Positions 26,855-36,805 of a DNA stretch of 64,000 bases are shown here, in pieces (position 1 is the stretch's first letter; each line of letters opens with the position of its first letter). The DNA is taken from contig JADKEB010000001.1 in the NCBI GenBank assembly GCA_016718205.1, positions 62,001 through 126,000 on the forward strand, read 5' to 3'. Made by a program: the position numbers and the translations under genes. This stretch comes from Saprospiraceae bacterium. GTDB lineage: Bacteria > Bacteroidota > Bacteroidia > Chitinophagales > Saprospiraceae. The notes beneath the pieces were generated by a model. That model was not told the origin of the DNA and did no database searches. It was given only the letters and a program-made list of their open reading frames with translations.

Positions 26855-27008
26855 AAAAAGTTAATTATTTAGGTTGCTTATTCAATTCAAAAAAATAGAA
26901 TCAATTTTTGCAAAATGGTGGTTATTTCAAGGGGTTTAAACCCCTTAGGGACTGTACTTTTCCCTTTTAGCAAAGTACTTAAATAAATTCTAAAAAGATA
27001 GAAAAAGG

Positions 27009-27778
27009 CTATTTTATCTTAGTGAATTTTAGCTGTGCCAGGTCCTTTTCTGATTTTATAATTTTGTCTAAAATTGATGTGATTGGAATTAGCAAATTTT
27101 GCAAAATAATAGAAATTTTATTTAACGGTTCGCCTTCCTTACGATCCCTTGGATTAAGTAACTTTCTTATGACTCCAGCCATGTAATAACTTACGGTGAT
27201 GTTAATAAAGTTTGTTGATACCCATTTGAATCCTAAACTCTCCATTAGTTGTATATAGTAAGACTGTGGCCGCCATTTACACAGCACATCTCCTGTCAGG
27301 ACGGGAGAGATACTTTCGTAAATATACAAATTTTGGTTACATACTCTACACATCTCTTTTACAAGCTCCTCCAACATTTTGTCATCAGTATTGTGTTGTA
27401 ATACTGTAGCCGAAAAAACAATATTGAATGCATTATCATCGAATGGTAAGCTAGTGCCATCTGTTTTGGTGATTTCAATGTCGGAGGGTAATTTGTCTTT
27501 AGCAAGGTCAATCATATTTTGTGAAATATCTGCACCAACTAATTTTTTTGTCTCATAGAATAAAGAGAACTTAAATTTCCTCCCGGACCACATCCAATTT
27601 CGAGAACATATTTATCATAGTAATCTTCTTTAAGTAACAGGTCAAGAAATCTTCTCCTTTTATACCTATAAAATGGTTCATCATCACCTGCTATCACATT
27701 ATCCTTCTCTTCTCTTATTTTGATTCTTTTTGCCACTTCTGACCAATATTCTTTGACGTTATATTCCGTTTGTACCAT
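27009..27778 (-). pseudogene. Class I SAM methyltransferase (Methyltransf_11 type), frameshifted
   Basis: The start MVQTEYNVKEYWSEVAKRIK is at 27778. The first frame runs through YVLEIGCGPGGNLSSLYSMR and stops after RQKN. The next frame supplies KKLVGADISQNMIDLAKDKL, DGTSLPFDDNAFNIVFSATV and the rest to 27009. Adding one A to the run of seven A's near 27540 would restore one 257-residue protein. It could be a real mutation or a homopolymer error in the assembly. The substrate is unknown; the C-terminal 100 residues are hydrophobic and unusual for the family. Confidence 0.75.
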
Positions 27779-27823
27779 AAGTTCCTTTTTTAAAACAAAA
27801 GTAGTTAATAATAATCTTAACAT

Positions 27824-28148
27824 GAGTATGTTTAAAACCTAAAAATCTAAAATGATAATCTATTACGACCTCCAAATACTTCAAAATCAGTCGCTATGCT
27901 CACTTTTAGCTTCGCACCATAGAAGTGACTACAGCGAAAGCTGCACACAGTATGATTTGTCGCTAAAAGTGCTGATTTTATTGTATTTGAAGCTCTCACT
28001 ACGAATCTCATTTTAGATATTTAGGTAAAATTTTATATTGGAGTGAAAGTGGGGATATTTAATTTTAAGCAAGATGAGTGAGTGGTCAAGTACATGACGA
28101 GAATTGATGGAAGTATTTTACTCAATAAAAAAGGAAACATACTTTTAG
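27824..28148. mobile_element. Family-A element (A7) interrupted by a family-B element
   Basis: The left end GAGTATGTTTAAA is at 27825 and the right end AACATACTTTTAG near 28148. The part after 28027 matches the reverse complement of A2 (TTTAATTTT, CAAGATGA, ATGACGAGAATTGA, TTTTACTCAATAAA). Between the left end and this part sits a complete family-B element. Confidence 0.7.
27837..28026. mobile_element. Inverted-repeat element, family B (copy B3), nested
   Basis: A shorter B copy (190 bp) with intact ends ACCTAAAAATCTAAAATGA and TCATTTTAGATATTTAGGT, lying directly inside the left end of A7. AAA flanks it on both sides. Confidence 0.78.
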
Positions 28149-28149
28149 A

Positions 28150-29046
28150 TCATCCTATATAATGCTCCTCATAAACCACTTTTTCTACTGCTTTTCTATA
28201 CGCATTGGGGCTTTTCCCTGTTTTTTCTTTAAATTGTCGATTGAAGTGCGAAAAATTATTAAAACCACTCTCAAAACATACTTCAGATACGGTATGCCTT
28301 TCTTCACTCAAAAGTTTGCAGGCATGAACGATTCTAAATTCGTTGACAAATTCAGTAAAGGTTTTGCCAGTGATACGCTTAAAATATCTACAAAAAGATG
28401 GCACAGTCATATTGGCTAATGCTGCAATATCTCCAAGTTGGATAGATTCGGTAAAATTTTTTCTGACGTATTTATAAATAGTGTCAATCCTGTCAGTATC
28501 CTGACCTTGTACTATCAGAGCTACACCAGTAGCATTGAGAACGTTGTACTCTTTTGAGTCCGCAAGTATATGCAGTATGTGGAGATACTCCATCAATGTG
28601 TCAAAATGATCCATATAAAACATACTGTTAAGCCTGCTTCCTACTTCATCTTTAGTATTGCCGTAAAATGATAGTCCCGCCTTAGATCTTTCAAAAAGAA
28701 TATCAATATTTTGCATTTCCTGAAGCTTAAAGAAGTCTTTTCCCAAAAAATCTTCTCTCATTTGCACCACTATTTCTGATGTATCTCCGGCAAGACGATC
28801 AGTAAAACCATAATGAGGTAGGTTAGGGCCGAGCATGATAAGATCACCACCATTATAATAGGAGATATGGTTACCTACGTGCCTTTTACCACTTCCTTTT
28901 TTGATATAGACTATTTCGAGTTCAGGGTGGAAGTGCCAAAATGGTTGAATGTTGGGATTAATTTCCTCAAATTTTCTCATGGCAAAGGACTGACCAAAGG
29001 TAGGCTGAATTTTTTCTAAGGCAGGAGTAGATATAAATGACTTCAT
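28150..29046 (-). CDS. AraC-family transcriptional regulator
   Basis: The 298-residue protein has an N-terminal cupin sensor domain (FWHFHPELEIVYIKKGSGKRH at about 36-56, then GGDLIMLGPNLPH). It has a C-terminal double helix-turn-helix (QLGDIAALANMTVPSFCRYFKRITGKTF, then VSEVCFESGFNNFSHFNRQFKEKTGKSP). The regulated genes are not evident. It is divergent from the secreted protein at 29264 and 1 kb from the GH29/GH92 operon, so control of glycan use is plausible but only by position. Family members of this type often sense sugars. Confidence 0.92.
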   Translation of the reverse strand: MKSFISTPALEKIQPTFGQSFAMRKFEEINPNIQPFWHFHPELEIVYIKKGSGKRHVGNHISYYNGGDLIMLGPNLPHYGFTDRLAGDTSEIVVQMREDFLGKDFFKLQEMQNIDILFERSKAGLSFYGNTKDEVGSRLNSMFYMDHFDTLMEYLHILHILADSKEYNVLNATGVALIVQGQDTDRIDTIYKYVRKNFTESIQLGDIAALANMTVPSFCRYFKRITGKTFTEFVNEFRIVHACKLLSEERHTVSEVCFESGFNNFSHFNRQFKEKTGKSPNAYRKAVEKVVYEEHYIG

Positions 29047-29263
29047 TTTATTCCAAAATTAAGCGCAAATTTAAGCATATTATGTATATAAATTTGGTGG
29101 TACTTATGCCATATGTATTAAATTAACGATAAATTAACCTTAATTTGCATACTAAGGTAACATAATACAACTATGTGCTAATATACAAGTAGAATTGACT
29201 TTGATTATACCCTTACCTTTGTGCCATCAAAATGATTTTATAACATATCAAAAATTTCTAAAC

Positions 29264-29830
29264 ATGAAAACACAAGTAATTTTATTCTTATTTTCAGTAC
29301 TTACACTGAATGTTTATGCAACTGAAGTGCATTCGATTGCATTTGCCAATGCCAAAGCGATCATTATTAAATCCAATGATTGGAAATCAAAATCTGTAGA
29401 TGTACAAATCAAAGAAGCATCAGGAAATATTATTTTGTCTGAAACTCTAAAAATCAAAAATTCAGATAGAAAGTATAACTTCAAAAACCTTCCCGATGGT
29501 GAGTACAGTATACAAATTACTGATGATTTGAAAATTGCCACCCAACATTTTTCTATCCGCAAAGAGGAAGTAAAAATGTCACAAAGCGTGGAGACCATCC
29601 ACAAGCCATTTATCACCAAAAAAGATAATCATTTGGATATCAATCTGATGACAGGTGGTAATACTGCTTTTATCAATATCACAGACATTAACAATAATAT
29701 TGTTTATGCTGATAAGTACGAGACGGCTACTATCCACAAGAGATTTAATATTACTTCTCTTGTTCCAGGATCATACAGTATGACAGTTTCTATAAAAGAC
29801 AGAACATTCACACACGAATTTAAGAATTAA
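29264..29830 (+). CDS. Secreted protein with two T9SS-tail-like beta domains
   Basis: The ATG at 29264 starts a clear signal peptide (MKTQVILFLFSVLTLNVYAT). The 188-residue product has two similar beta-sandwich-like halves: VDVQIKEASGNIILSETLKI with YNFKNLPDGEYSIQITDD, and AFINITDINNNIVYADKYE with FNITSLVPGSYSMTVSIKD. The L.dG.Y.i.i pattern is that of the Por-secretion C-terminal domain and its relatives. It may itself be a T9SS substrate or a periplasmic accessory protein. A strong terminator follows at 29930. Confidence 0.7.
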   Translation: MKTQVILFLFSVLTLNVYATEVHSIAFANAKAIIIKSNDWKSKSVDVQIKEASGNIILSETLKIKNSDRKYNFKNLPDGEYSIQITDDLKIATQHFSIRKEEVKMSQSVETIHKPFITKKDNHLDINLMTGGNTAFINITDINNNIVYADKYETATIHKRFNITSLVPGSYSMTVSIKDRTFTHEFKN

Positions 29831-29929
29831 GTAAGCAGTCCCATGGACCAATAGTTTAATCATTCTCTAAGGGTGTTAATTAGCGATCGGTTTTCATGGA
29901 ATAAAAAATAGGTGACTTAAATGATATTG

Positions 29930-29963
29930 AAAAGGCTGCCGGATTAAGTTTCGGCAGCCTTTT
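29930..29963 (+). terminator. Intrinsic terminator
   Basis: Stem AAAAGGCTGCCG (29930-29941), loop, CGGCAGCCTTTT (29952-29963), then TATTTT. It is perfectly paired and lies 100 bp after the secreted-protein gene. Confidence 0.85.
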
Positions 29964-30066
29964 ATTTTAATGCCAAACAGGTATACAATTATCTCATCTG
30001 CCTATTTATCAAAAAAATTGCACAACCAACACGCAGTAAGTTAATGTATGATGTAGCCATTAACCA

Positions 30067-31458
30067 TTAATCTACAATTTTCAACACCCATACGTGATCT
30101 CCAGCACTTTTCAGCGAAGCAGGTAAATTGATATCCAGGTTTTGTCCTTTTTGAGTCCACTTTATTTTTGCGGTGCTTCCGAGTAGCTGGATTTTAGAAG
30201 TTTTATTGGCACTCACTTTTGCCAATGTGACCATTTTGTCAGGAAAGTCAAAAAGGAAAATATATTTTGTTTTTCCATCTTTTGATTTTGTGAAACGGAT
30301 TCCATCTCCTTCTTTAAATGTATCATACGTCCTTGTGCCATATATAGCCTCACCATTGGTTTTCATCCACGCTCCGATCTCTTGCAACCTGCTGTATGCG
30401 ATGGAGTCAAATTCACCTTCGGGACTCGGGCCGATGTTCAGGAGATAATTGCCACCTTTAGAAACGATGTCCACCAGTTTTTCGATGATTTCGTTGGTAG
30501 GTTTATATTTGTCATTGGGCACATAACTCCAACTGTTGGCCATGGTCATACAGGTCTCCCAAGGATATGGCAGCCCATCATCAGGGATATGCTGCTCCGG
30601 TGTCAGATAGTTTTGATGCTCACCTGTGACGGCTCTATCCACCACGATGAGTTTGGGTTGTTTTTTACGTGCGTCCTTTACTATCTTACCCATATTGATA
30701 TCCTGATTTTGAGGATTGCGCGCCCACCTGGATCCTTCAGTTTCATCAGCCAGATATTTTTTGACTTCATCATCAGATGTCTTCCTTACCCAACCGCCAT
30801 CCAGCCACAATATATCCACCTTGCCGTAATCACTGACCAATTCATTGATTTGACCATGCGTGAAATCAACAAATTTTTGCCATTGTTCAGGATGTTTTGT
30901 TACTGAATAGTTACAATTTCTGTCAGAAGGTGGAAATTTTTGCCACCAATAATAGTCAGAATGCCAATCAGGCTTGGAAAAGTAAGCACCAATCCAGAAA
31001 TTCTCCTTTCTGAAAGCATCAAATACCTCCTTTGTCACATTGCTGCGTGGGTGGGTTGAAAATGGAGTATCCTTCCCTGTGATTTTATAGTCTGTCAGTT
31101 TGGTATCAAACATACTAAATCCATCATGGTGTTTTGTCGTAAATACCATATACTTCATTCCCGCAACTTTGGCTGCTGCTGCCCATTTTTCAGGGTTGAA
31201 TTTGGTGGGATTGAAGGTGTATTGAAGTGCTTCATACCTTTTTACATAATCAAAATAATTCTTAGCAATTCCGGGTTTTCTCCCACCTGAGGCCCAGCTC
31301 AGATCTTCCGGACAGATGCTCCAGCTTTCTACGATGCCCCACTGACTGTAAGGCCCCCAATGCATGAGTAATCCAAATTTCAGATCTTTCCATTCTTCAA
31401 GTCTACTATGTATGCTGGTGTCAGGATCAGGGTGGTATTCATTGTGCTGGCCATTCAA
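30067..31458 (-). CDS. Alpha-L-fucosidase, GH29 (signal peptide out of frame)
   Basis: The enzyme part is complete: EEWKDLKFGLLMHWGPYSQW, the KHHDGFSMFDT motif typical of GH29, and VDILWLDGGW with the expected nucleophile Asp220. A C-terminal beta domain follows. GH29 enzymes release alpha-linked fucose from glycans. The in-frame start is only a TTG at 31458. A good signal peptide (MKHCQIIFLLPLVIFQ, ATG at 31507) lies just upstream in another frame; deleting one G of CAAGTTG near 31460 would join them. The gene follows GH92 on the same strand, so the two probably act together on fucosylated, mannose-containing N-glycans. Confidence 0.9.
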   Translation of the reverse strand: MNGQHNEYHPDPDTSIHSRLEEWKDLKFGLLMHWGPYSQWGIVESWSICPEDLSWASGGRKPGIAKNYFDYVKRYEALQYTFNPTKFNPEKWAAAAKVAGMKYMVFTTKHHDGFSMFDTKLTDYKITGKDTPFSTHPRSNVTKEVFDAFRKENFWIGAYFSKPDWHSDYYWWQKFPPSDRNCNYSVTKHPEQWQKFVDFTHGQINELVSDYGKVDILWLDGGWVRKTSDDEVKKYLADETEGSRWARNPQNQDINMGKIVKDARKKQPKLIVVDRAVTGEHQNYLTPEQHIPDDGLPYPWETCMTMANSWSYVPNDKYKPTNEIIEKLVDIVSKGGNYLLNIGPSPEGEFDSIAYSRLQEIGAWMKTNGEAIYGTRTYDTFKEGDGIRFTKSKDGKTKYIFLFDFPDKMVTLAKVSANKTSKIQLLGSTAKIKWTQKGQNLDINLPASLKSAGDHVWVLKIVD

Positions 31459-31573
31459 CTTGAAAGATCACCAGTGGCAATAAAAAGATTATTTGACAGT
31501 GTTTCATAATTCAGTTTTTAAGTGTAAATGTTTAAAAAACGATTATAACTAAACGACTTTTGTATAAAAACCC

Positions 31574-33949
31574 TTAATCTTTTTCATCACTCATAGAAGG
31601 TGGTGGGATATTCACTCCCCATGAGTTATTGGGTTTGTCACCCATCTTTAAAACAAGCTTTCCACCTTTCATCAATTCATCTCTGTAAAACCAGCTATTA
31701 TCAAGTGTTTTGCCATTAAGAGTGGCTGATTGTACATATATATTGGATGGGCTGTTATTGATGGTTTCGATGCTGACTTTGGTTTTACCATAATATTTTG
31801 GATGCAGGTCTATCTCTATCTTGTCAAAGAGTGGGCTTCCAATCTGGAAAGTAGGTTTAGCTGCTGCATGCCCCTGTACGTCATAAAGCCCCATAGAAGT
31901 AAGTGCAAACCATGCTCCCATTTGTCCCTGGTCTTCATCCTGCCCATACCCATAACCATCGATGGCTTCCAATCCATAAAATTCATTGCAGATATTCCTG
32001 GTCCATTTTTGTGTTTGCCACGGCTGACCGGAATAATTAAATAACCAGGAGTTGAACAGACAAGGTTGATTACCATGATTGTACATCTTTTCGATTCCTG
32101 AAAAACTGTGAATTTCTTTTCCGCCACCAAAACCTGATTTCTGCGATTCAGTAAACATATTTTCGAGCCTTTTATTGAAGTAATCCTTTCCCAGCAATCC
32201 GATCAGGCCTTTGATATCATGCGGCGCATACCAGGTATATTGATAGGCATTTCCTTCCTGAAAACCGACCCAGGCTGTCATTTCATTAAAGTCTTTTATA
32301 AATGCCCCTATAGTATCTCTCGGACGCATAAATTTTGTTTCCGGGTCGTACAAAAGTTTGTATCCTTCGGCCATCTTGGTGAGCTTTTTATAGTCATCCG
32401 TTTTCCCCAATGATTTGGCAAACTGTCCTACAGCGTAAGATGTAAAACTATATTCCAGGGTATGTGATGCTCCAAATGTAAATACCCAGCCATTAGAAAG
32501 TTTGTATTCGTAATTGGGAATATACCCTCTTTTTATAAAATATTCAAGATCGTACTTTCCGTTTCCAAGATTCCTGCCTTCATAGACCAGTTCAGTTTTC
32601 CTTGCTGCTTCATATCCTTTTTTAATATCAAAATCGCGGATTCCACTATGATACATTGACGCCATCATCAATCCCATAAAATTGGTCTGTACACCATTAG
32701 TAAATACTCCTGCCGCTAGTCCGTCATGCAACCAGCCGGAGTGATCAGAAAAATCCAGATTGGATTGCATATAATCTGAAAAATAATCAGGATAAGCCAG
32801 CGCCCATAGCGGGCCGAGATTCCAGCATCCGCCCCACATACCATCAGTATTGTAGTGATTTCTTACAGGAAGACCTTTTTTGTCCAATGGTAATTTTCCT
32901 GTTTTTCCTCCCGGAAGAGCATATTGACCATTGGCATCATTGGCCAATCCCCTGCCCAGTAGCACATGATACAATCCGGTATAGAATTTTATCTTGTCAT
33001 TTTCATTTTTACCTGTGACTTTGATTCTTCCCAATTTTTCATTCCATTGATTTTTGGCAGAAGCTCTGACTGTATTGAATGTTTGCCCTTTTGTTTCAGT
33101 TAAGAGATTATTTTTTGCATTATCAATGCTGGTATATGACAGACCCATTTGCATTTCAATGACTTCTTTGCTTTGGGTTTTAAACTTCAGATACAATCCA
33201 TTGTGTGTTCCTTTGGACATGCTGGGACCTGAGGTAATAATGCTATCAATAAAACTACCAGACGATATAGGATTTTTACTTAGTTTTCCATAAAAGTACA
33301 TTTTTACATACTGCCCGGGATCACAAAACTTAGCATATTCCGGATAGGTGATAATGTATCCCTCTACAGCATTTTTTCCGTCCCATTTGATATATGAATC
33401 AATGACATCTCCGCTTTCACCCTGCTTGTGGCCTATATCAAAAATGATGGTCGCGTCGTCGGATTTTGGAAAAGTATATCTGTGGTATCCAACTCTTGTT
33501 GTAGCTGTGAGCTCTGCCTTGATGCCTGTATCTTTGAGCAATACAGAATAGTAACCTGCTTCTGCGTGCTCATCTTTTTTGTCAAATCTCGACCTATATC
33601 CTTCATCAGGCTTGTCATCCGTAGATGGCATGGTTTGTATTTTTCCAGTAGTAGGCATGGTCACCAATCCTCCTATCTGAAACTCATGAAAGTGACCAAA
33701 ACCCTCGATGGATGAGTGACTATCACTATATCCGCATGGCAACCAACTCCCGATACTACCGTACGCATTAGTATGTGGAGCAAGTTTGGCTAGTCCAAAC
33801 GGCACACAAGCTGGCGTATAAAAAAACCATCGTGCATGATAGGAACCTAAATTGGGTCTGACATAATCGACCGGCAGTTTTTGTGCATCTATATTTGAAA
33901 ATGACAGGAGCAGATAACTCCAAAGTACAAGTTTTTTATACTTTAACAT
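31574..33949 (-). CDS. GH92 alpha-1,2-mannosidase, secreted
   Basis: The 791-residue protein has a signal peptide (to about residue 22) and the two-domain GH92 layout: N-terminal beta-sandwich (VRPNLGSYHARWFFYTPACVP, GFGHFHE), then the (alpha/alpha)6 barrel with HYNTDGMWGGCWNLGPLW, YNHGNQP and DEDQGQMGAWFALTSMGLYD, which carry the calcium and catalytic residues. GH92 enzymes trim mannose from N-glycans with inversion, using calcium. It is first in a two-gene operon with GH29; the gap to the fucosidase signal peptide is 66 bp. Confidence 0.95.
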   Translation of the reverse strand: MLKYKKLVLWSYLLLSFSNIDAQKLPVDYVRPNLGSYHARWFFYTPACVPFGLAKLAPHTNAYGSIGSWLPCGYSDSHSSIEGFGHFHEFQIGGLVTMPTTGKIQTMPSTDDKPDEGYRSRFDKKDEHAEAGYYSVLLKDTGIKAELTATTRVGYHRYTFPKSDDATIIFDIGHKQGESGDVIDSYIKWDGKNAVEGYIITYPEYAKFCDPGQYVKMYFYGKLSKNPISSGSFIDSIITSGPSMSKGTHNGLYLKFKTQSKEVIEMQMGLSYTSIDNAKNNLLTETKGQTFNTVRASAKNQWNEKLGRIKVTGKNENDKIKFYTGLYHVLLGRGLANDANGQYALPGGKTGKLPLDKKGLPVRNHYNTDGMWGGCWNLGPLWALAYPDYFSDYMQSNLDFSDHSGWLHDGLAAGVFTNGVQTNFMGLMMASMYHSGIRDFDIKKGYEAARKTELVYEGRNLGNGKYDLEYFIKRGYIPNYEYKLSNGWVFTFGASHTLEYSFTSYAVGQFAKSLGKTDDYKKLTKMAEGYKLLYDPETKFMRPRDTIGAFIKDFNEMTAWVGFQEGNAYQYTWYAPHDIKGLIGLLGKDYFNKRLENMFTESQKSGFGGGKEIHSFSGIEKMYNHGNQPCLFNSWLFNYSGQPWQTQKWTRNICNEFYGLEAIDGYGYGQDEDQGQMGAWFALTSMGLYDVQGHAAAKPTFQIGSPLFDKIEIDLHPKYYGKTKVSIETINNSPSNIYVQSATLNGKTLDNSWFYRDELMKGGKLVLKMGDKPNNSWGVNIPPPSMSDEKD

Positions 33950-33978
33950 ATTATGGCTTTTTAGTCAATTACTGAATA

Positions 33979-34034
33979 AGAGTATGTTTAAATTTGCCAC
34001 TTGGAGCTAAATGATAAAAGTTTGAACATACTCC
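33979..34034. repeat. Short family-A fragment (copy A6)
   Basis: 56 bp bounded by AGAGTATGTTTAAA and TTTGAACATACTCC. The inside equals the first 45 bp of A2 reversed (GCCACTTGGAGCTAAATGAT). It lies 30 bp upstream of the GH92 start. Confidence 0.65.
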
Positions 34035-34361
34035 AAAGATACTTCTTATTCTTCAACCCATAAATCTAAATAAAAAAATAAGTGTGTAAAAACAAATGGC
34101 CACTTTTTTTATTAAAAATAAAAGGGAAAGATTAGTGTCTATAGAAAAAAATTTAGGAAAGGATTTAATCTACTTACTAAAGTTTCGGTGTTTTTAAATA
34201 AAACATATACAATAAATTACATATTAAAGAATTATTCAATAAAATAACTTATAGTGCTGATAGCCAATGTCTTAAATAGCATTTACAAGGATTATAATTC
34301 TTAAAGGGTAAACTTAATGTACTTTCATTCATATATACTATGCCAAAGTCTACCTATGATT

Positions 34362-34553
34362 GGCCTTTTCATTTTTAGACAAAACTTTGCAAAATTGCGT
34401 TAAGAACAGAAAACTGTATGAGCCAAAACGAATGCACAAAGCGAGAACAAAATAACGAAGTTCCTCAAATATCAAAACGGTGATAAACTCCAAAGGCGAG
34501 TTTTTTATGTTTAGCAATTTTGTGAAGTTTTGACGTTAAGAAAATGAAAAGCC
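34362..34553. repeat. Inverted-repeat element (192 bp)
   Basis: The arms 34362-34397 and 34513-34553 are reverse complements with a few gaps (CAAAACTTTGCAAAATTGC against GCAATTTTGTGAAGTTTTG; CCTTTTCATTTT against AAAATGAAAAGCC). No ORF. The rest of 34035-34920 shows nothing else I can name, apart from a GCCTGCCCC stretch at 34774. Confidence 0.6.
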
Positions 34554-34925
34554 TTGACTTTTTGTTTCTTTTGTGTCAAGACAAAAGAAAAAGATGTTAA
34601 TATCAATCTAACAAGAATAATTTCATATATCAAGTTTAGAATGAAGTACGAAATTTGTAATTTGTCTTTGCAAAATTTACTCCGAAACTTAAATTACTTA
34701 CTAAGAGTCTTGGGCGGGTTGTTCCTATAAAAGATTGATGGTCGTGAGAGTGGGAATGTAGGCTTTTCTTACCCCTGCCTGCCCCTTAGGACCCTAATAG
34801 GAGCCATGCGCTTCGATTTTCAGAAATTGGGCGGTTACCCCTATCGGATTAAGCCTGCCAAAGATGTTCATGCAGGGGTTGTGGGGATGAAACTTTACTA
34901 ATCTGCTCAAATACACATAGAATAA

Positions 34926-34961
34926 AAAAAAGGGTTGACCCTAACGGACCAACCCTTTTTT
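34926..34961 (-). terminator. Intrinsic terminator after rplY
   Basis: Stem AAAAAGGGTTG / CAACCCTTTTT with loop ACCCTAACGGAC. It works for the minus-strand rplY, whose stop is 26 bp away, and is symmetric enough to act on both strands. Confidence 0.8.
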
Positions 34962-34986
34962 ACAATTTCTTATAGACTTAAAAAGG

Positions 34987-35595
34987 TTATTTTTTCTTTT
35001 TAGGGCCTTTATCTGCGGCTTTCGCTTCAGCAGCAGCAGCAGCTTTAAGTGCTCTTGGAATCTCGATAAGTGCTACCGGGGTAGCTGCATTATTTAAAAT
35101 TTCTACGCCCTTAGGTACAGTAACTTCTCTTACTCTTAATGCCTGACCCAAATCAAGTTTTGAGATATCAGCTTTAAGTTCATCAACTAAAAACTCAGGA
35201 GTCGTTTTGATCTTGATTTTACGGATTTGCTGTATAAGTTTACCTCCTAATTTTACTCCCGGTGAGCTACCTTTAAAACGTAAAGGAACTTCCACTTTTA
35301 TAGGTGTCTTTTCGATAAGTTTTAAAAAATCTATGTGTAATAACTGGTCAGATACCGGATGAAACTGAGCAGATTTTAAGATGGCTTTGTAATGCTTTCC
35401 ATCCAAATCAATTTCAGCAATTTTAAAATCAGGAGTATATACCAAATTTTTTACTGATGCCGGAGTGACTGTAAAATGAACTACATCATCTCCACCATAC
35501 ATTACTGCTGGTACCAAACCATTAGATCTGTCTAATTTGGAGCCTTTTTTACCAAATTCTGATCTTGTTGTCCCTTTTATTTCAATGGTTGTCAT
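34987..35595 (-). CDS. rplY: 50S ribosomal protein bL25 (CTC form)
   Basis: The ATG at 35595 begins MTTIEIKGTTRSEFGKKGSK; the 18 codons further upstream overlap the promoter and are not coding. The 202-residue protein has the N-terminal L25 5S-rRNA-binding domain (LVPAVMYGG, ILKSAQFHPVSDQLLHIDFL) and the C-terminal TL5/CTC beta domain (VPLRFKGSSPGVKLGG). An Ala/Lys-rich tail follows (AAAAAEAKAADKGPKKKK). It binds 5S rRNA in the large subunit. It lies 54 bp after prs on the same strand but has its own promoter. Confidence 0.95.
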   Translation of the reverse strand: MTTIEIKGTTRSEFGKKGSKLDRSNGLVPAVMYGGDDVVHFTVTPASVKNLVYTPDFKIAEIDLDGKHYKAILKSAQFHPVSDQLLHIDFLKLIEKTPIKVEVPLRFKGSSPGVKLGGKLIQQIRKIKIKTTPEFLVDELKADISKLDLGQALRVREVTVPKGVEILNNAATPVALIEIPRALKAAAAAEAKAADKGPKKKK

Positions 35596-35628
35596 ATCAA
35601 AAATATTGTCGTTATTTCTAAAGAGCCG

Positions 35629-35636
35629 CAAAGATA
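35629..35636 (-). promoter_or_regulatory. -7 box for rplY
   Basis: TATCTTTG on the minus strand, within the same TTATCTTTGCGGC core found before mnmG and atpD, 33 bp upstream of the rplY ATG. Confidence 0.6.
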
Positions 35637-35713
35637 AGACTTTCGGCATTTATTTGTGCCCATTTTAGATATTTTTTTTCAAAGATTATTAAACAACTAT
35701 GAATAACCTTTTT

Positions 35714-36652
35714 TTATCCATTTTTTTCAACAAACAATGCGGCTATGGATTTATACTCGTGCGTATTCCTTATCGCCCTTGCAAATAATTTGGCACATGA
35801 GAGTACCTGAATTTTATCTGATTTTTGTTTTAGAGGAATACTATCCGTGACTATAATGGCAGAAATGGAAGAATTGTTGATATTTTCATACGCATTTCCC
35901 GATAAAACAGGATGTGTCAACATGGCTTTTACACTTTTTGCTCCTTTCTCCATCAAAGCATCGGCAGCTTTGCATAGAGTACCTGCAGTATCAATAATAT
36001 CATCTACCAAAATGACATCTTTGCCTTGCACATCACCAATGACGGTGATACCGGCCACCTCATTGGCTACTCTCCGTTCTTTGTCACATATTACCAGATC
36101 CCTCTCAAAATATTTGGCATAACTTCTGGCTCGTTTTACACCACCTACATCGGGCGATGCAAAAGTTACATTGCTGAGATCCTGCTTAGCCAAAAAAGGC
36201 ATAAAAATCGCTTCGCTTTTCAGGTGATCTACCGGAATGTCAAAAAATCCCTGTATCTGCTCAGCATGCAGATCCATAGTCATGATACGATTTACACCAG
36301 AAGCCTGCAGGATGTTGGCAACCAATTTGGCAGAGATGGGTACTCTTGGCTTGTCTTTCCTGTCCTGCCTGGCATAACCAAAATAAGGAATCACAGCGGT
36401 GATATATCCTGCGGAAGCTCTTTTGGCAGAATCAATCATAAGTAGCAACTCCATGATGTTGTCCGCAGAACCAAATGTGGATGATATGAAAAATGTATAA
36501 GTTCCTCTTACTGATTCGTTGATGACTACCTGCATCTCTCCATCGGCAAATGTTTTGACAGAAATATCACCCAGAGGATATCCGTAATAGTCAGAAATTC
36601 TATCTGCAAGATATCGGGAATTGGTCCCGGAAAAAAGTTTGACATCAGGCAT
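35714..36652 (-). CDS. prs: Ribose-phosphate pyrophosphokinase
   Basis: The start at 36652 (MPDVKLFSGTNSRYLADRIS) matches the family N-terminus; the longer frame upstream adds 47 residues that fit no known Prs. The 312-residue enzyme has KTFADGEMQVVINESVRG, YFGYARQDRKDKPR (ATP loop), the catalytic DLHAEQIQGFFDIPVDHL, CDKERR (catalytic flexible loop), and VILVDDIIDTAGTLCKAA, the PRPP-binding loop. It makes PRPP from ribose 5-phosphate and ATP for nucleotide, His and Trp synthesis. The neighbouring rplY is typical in Bacteroidota. Confidence 0.97.
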   Translation of the reverse strand: MPDVKLFSGTNSRYLADRISDYYGYPLGDISVKTFADGEMQVVINESVRGTYTFFISSTFGSADNIMELLLMIDSAKRASAGYITAVIPYFGYARQDRKDKPRVPISAKLVANILQASGVNRIMTMDLHAEQIQGFFDIPVDHLKSEAIFMPFLAKQDLSNVTFASPDVGGVKRARSYAKYFERDLVICDKERRVANEVAGITVIGDVQGKDVILVDDIIDTAGTLCKAADALMEKGAKSVKAMLTHPVLSGNAYENINNSSISAIIVTDSIPLKQKSDKIQVLSCAKLFARAIRNTHEYKSIAALFVEKNG

Positions 36653-36805
36653 GGTAGGTTTATTTTGTAATTGCCCACAAACATACGTCAATTTATGATA
36701 TCCTTCTCTGCACAATGTGAAAAAACTGACGTGTGTTTTTAAATTTTTTGGCTTTGTTCTTGTCAAAAAATGAATATTGAGTCTACTCCGCAAACAAATA
36801 TTTAA

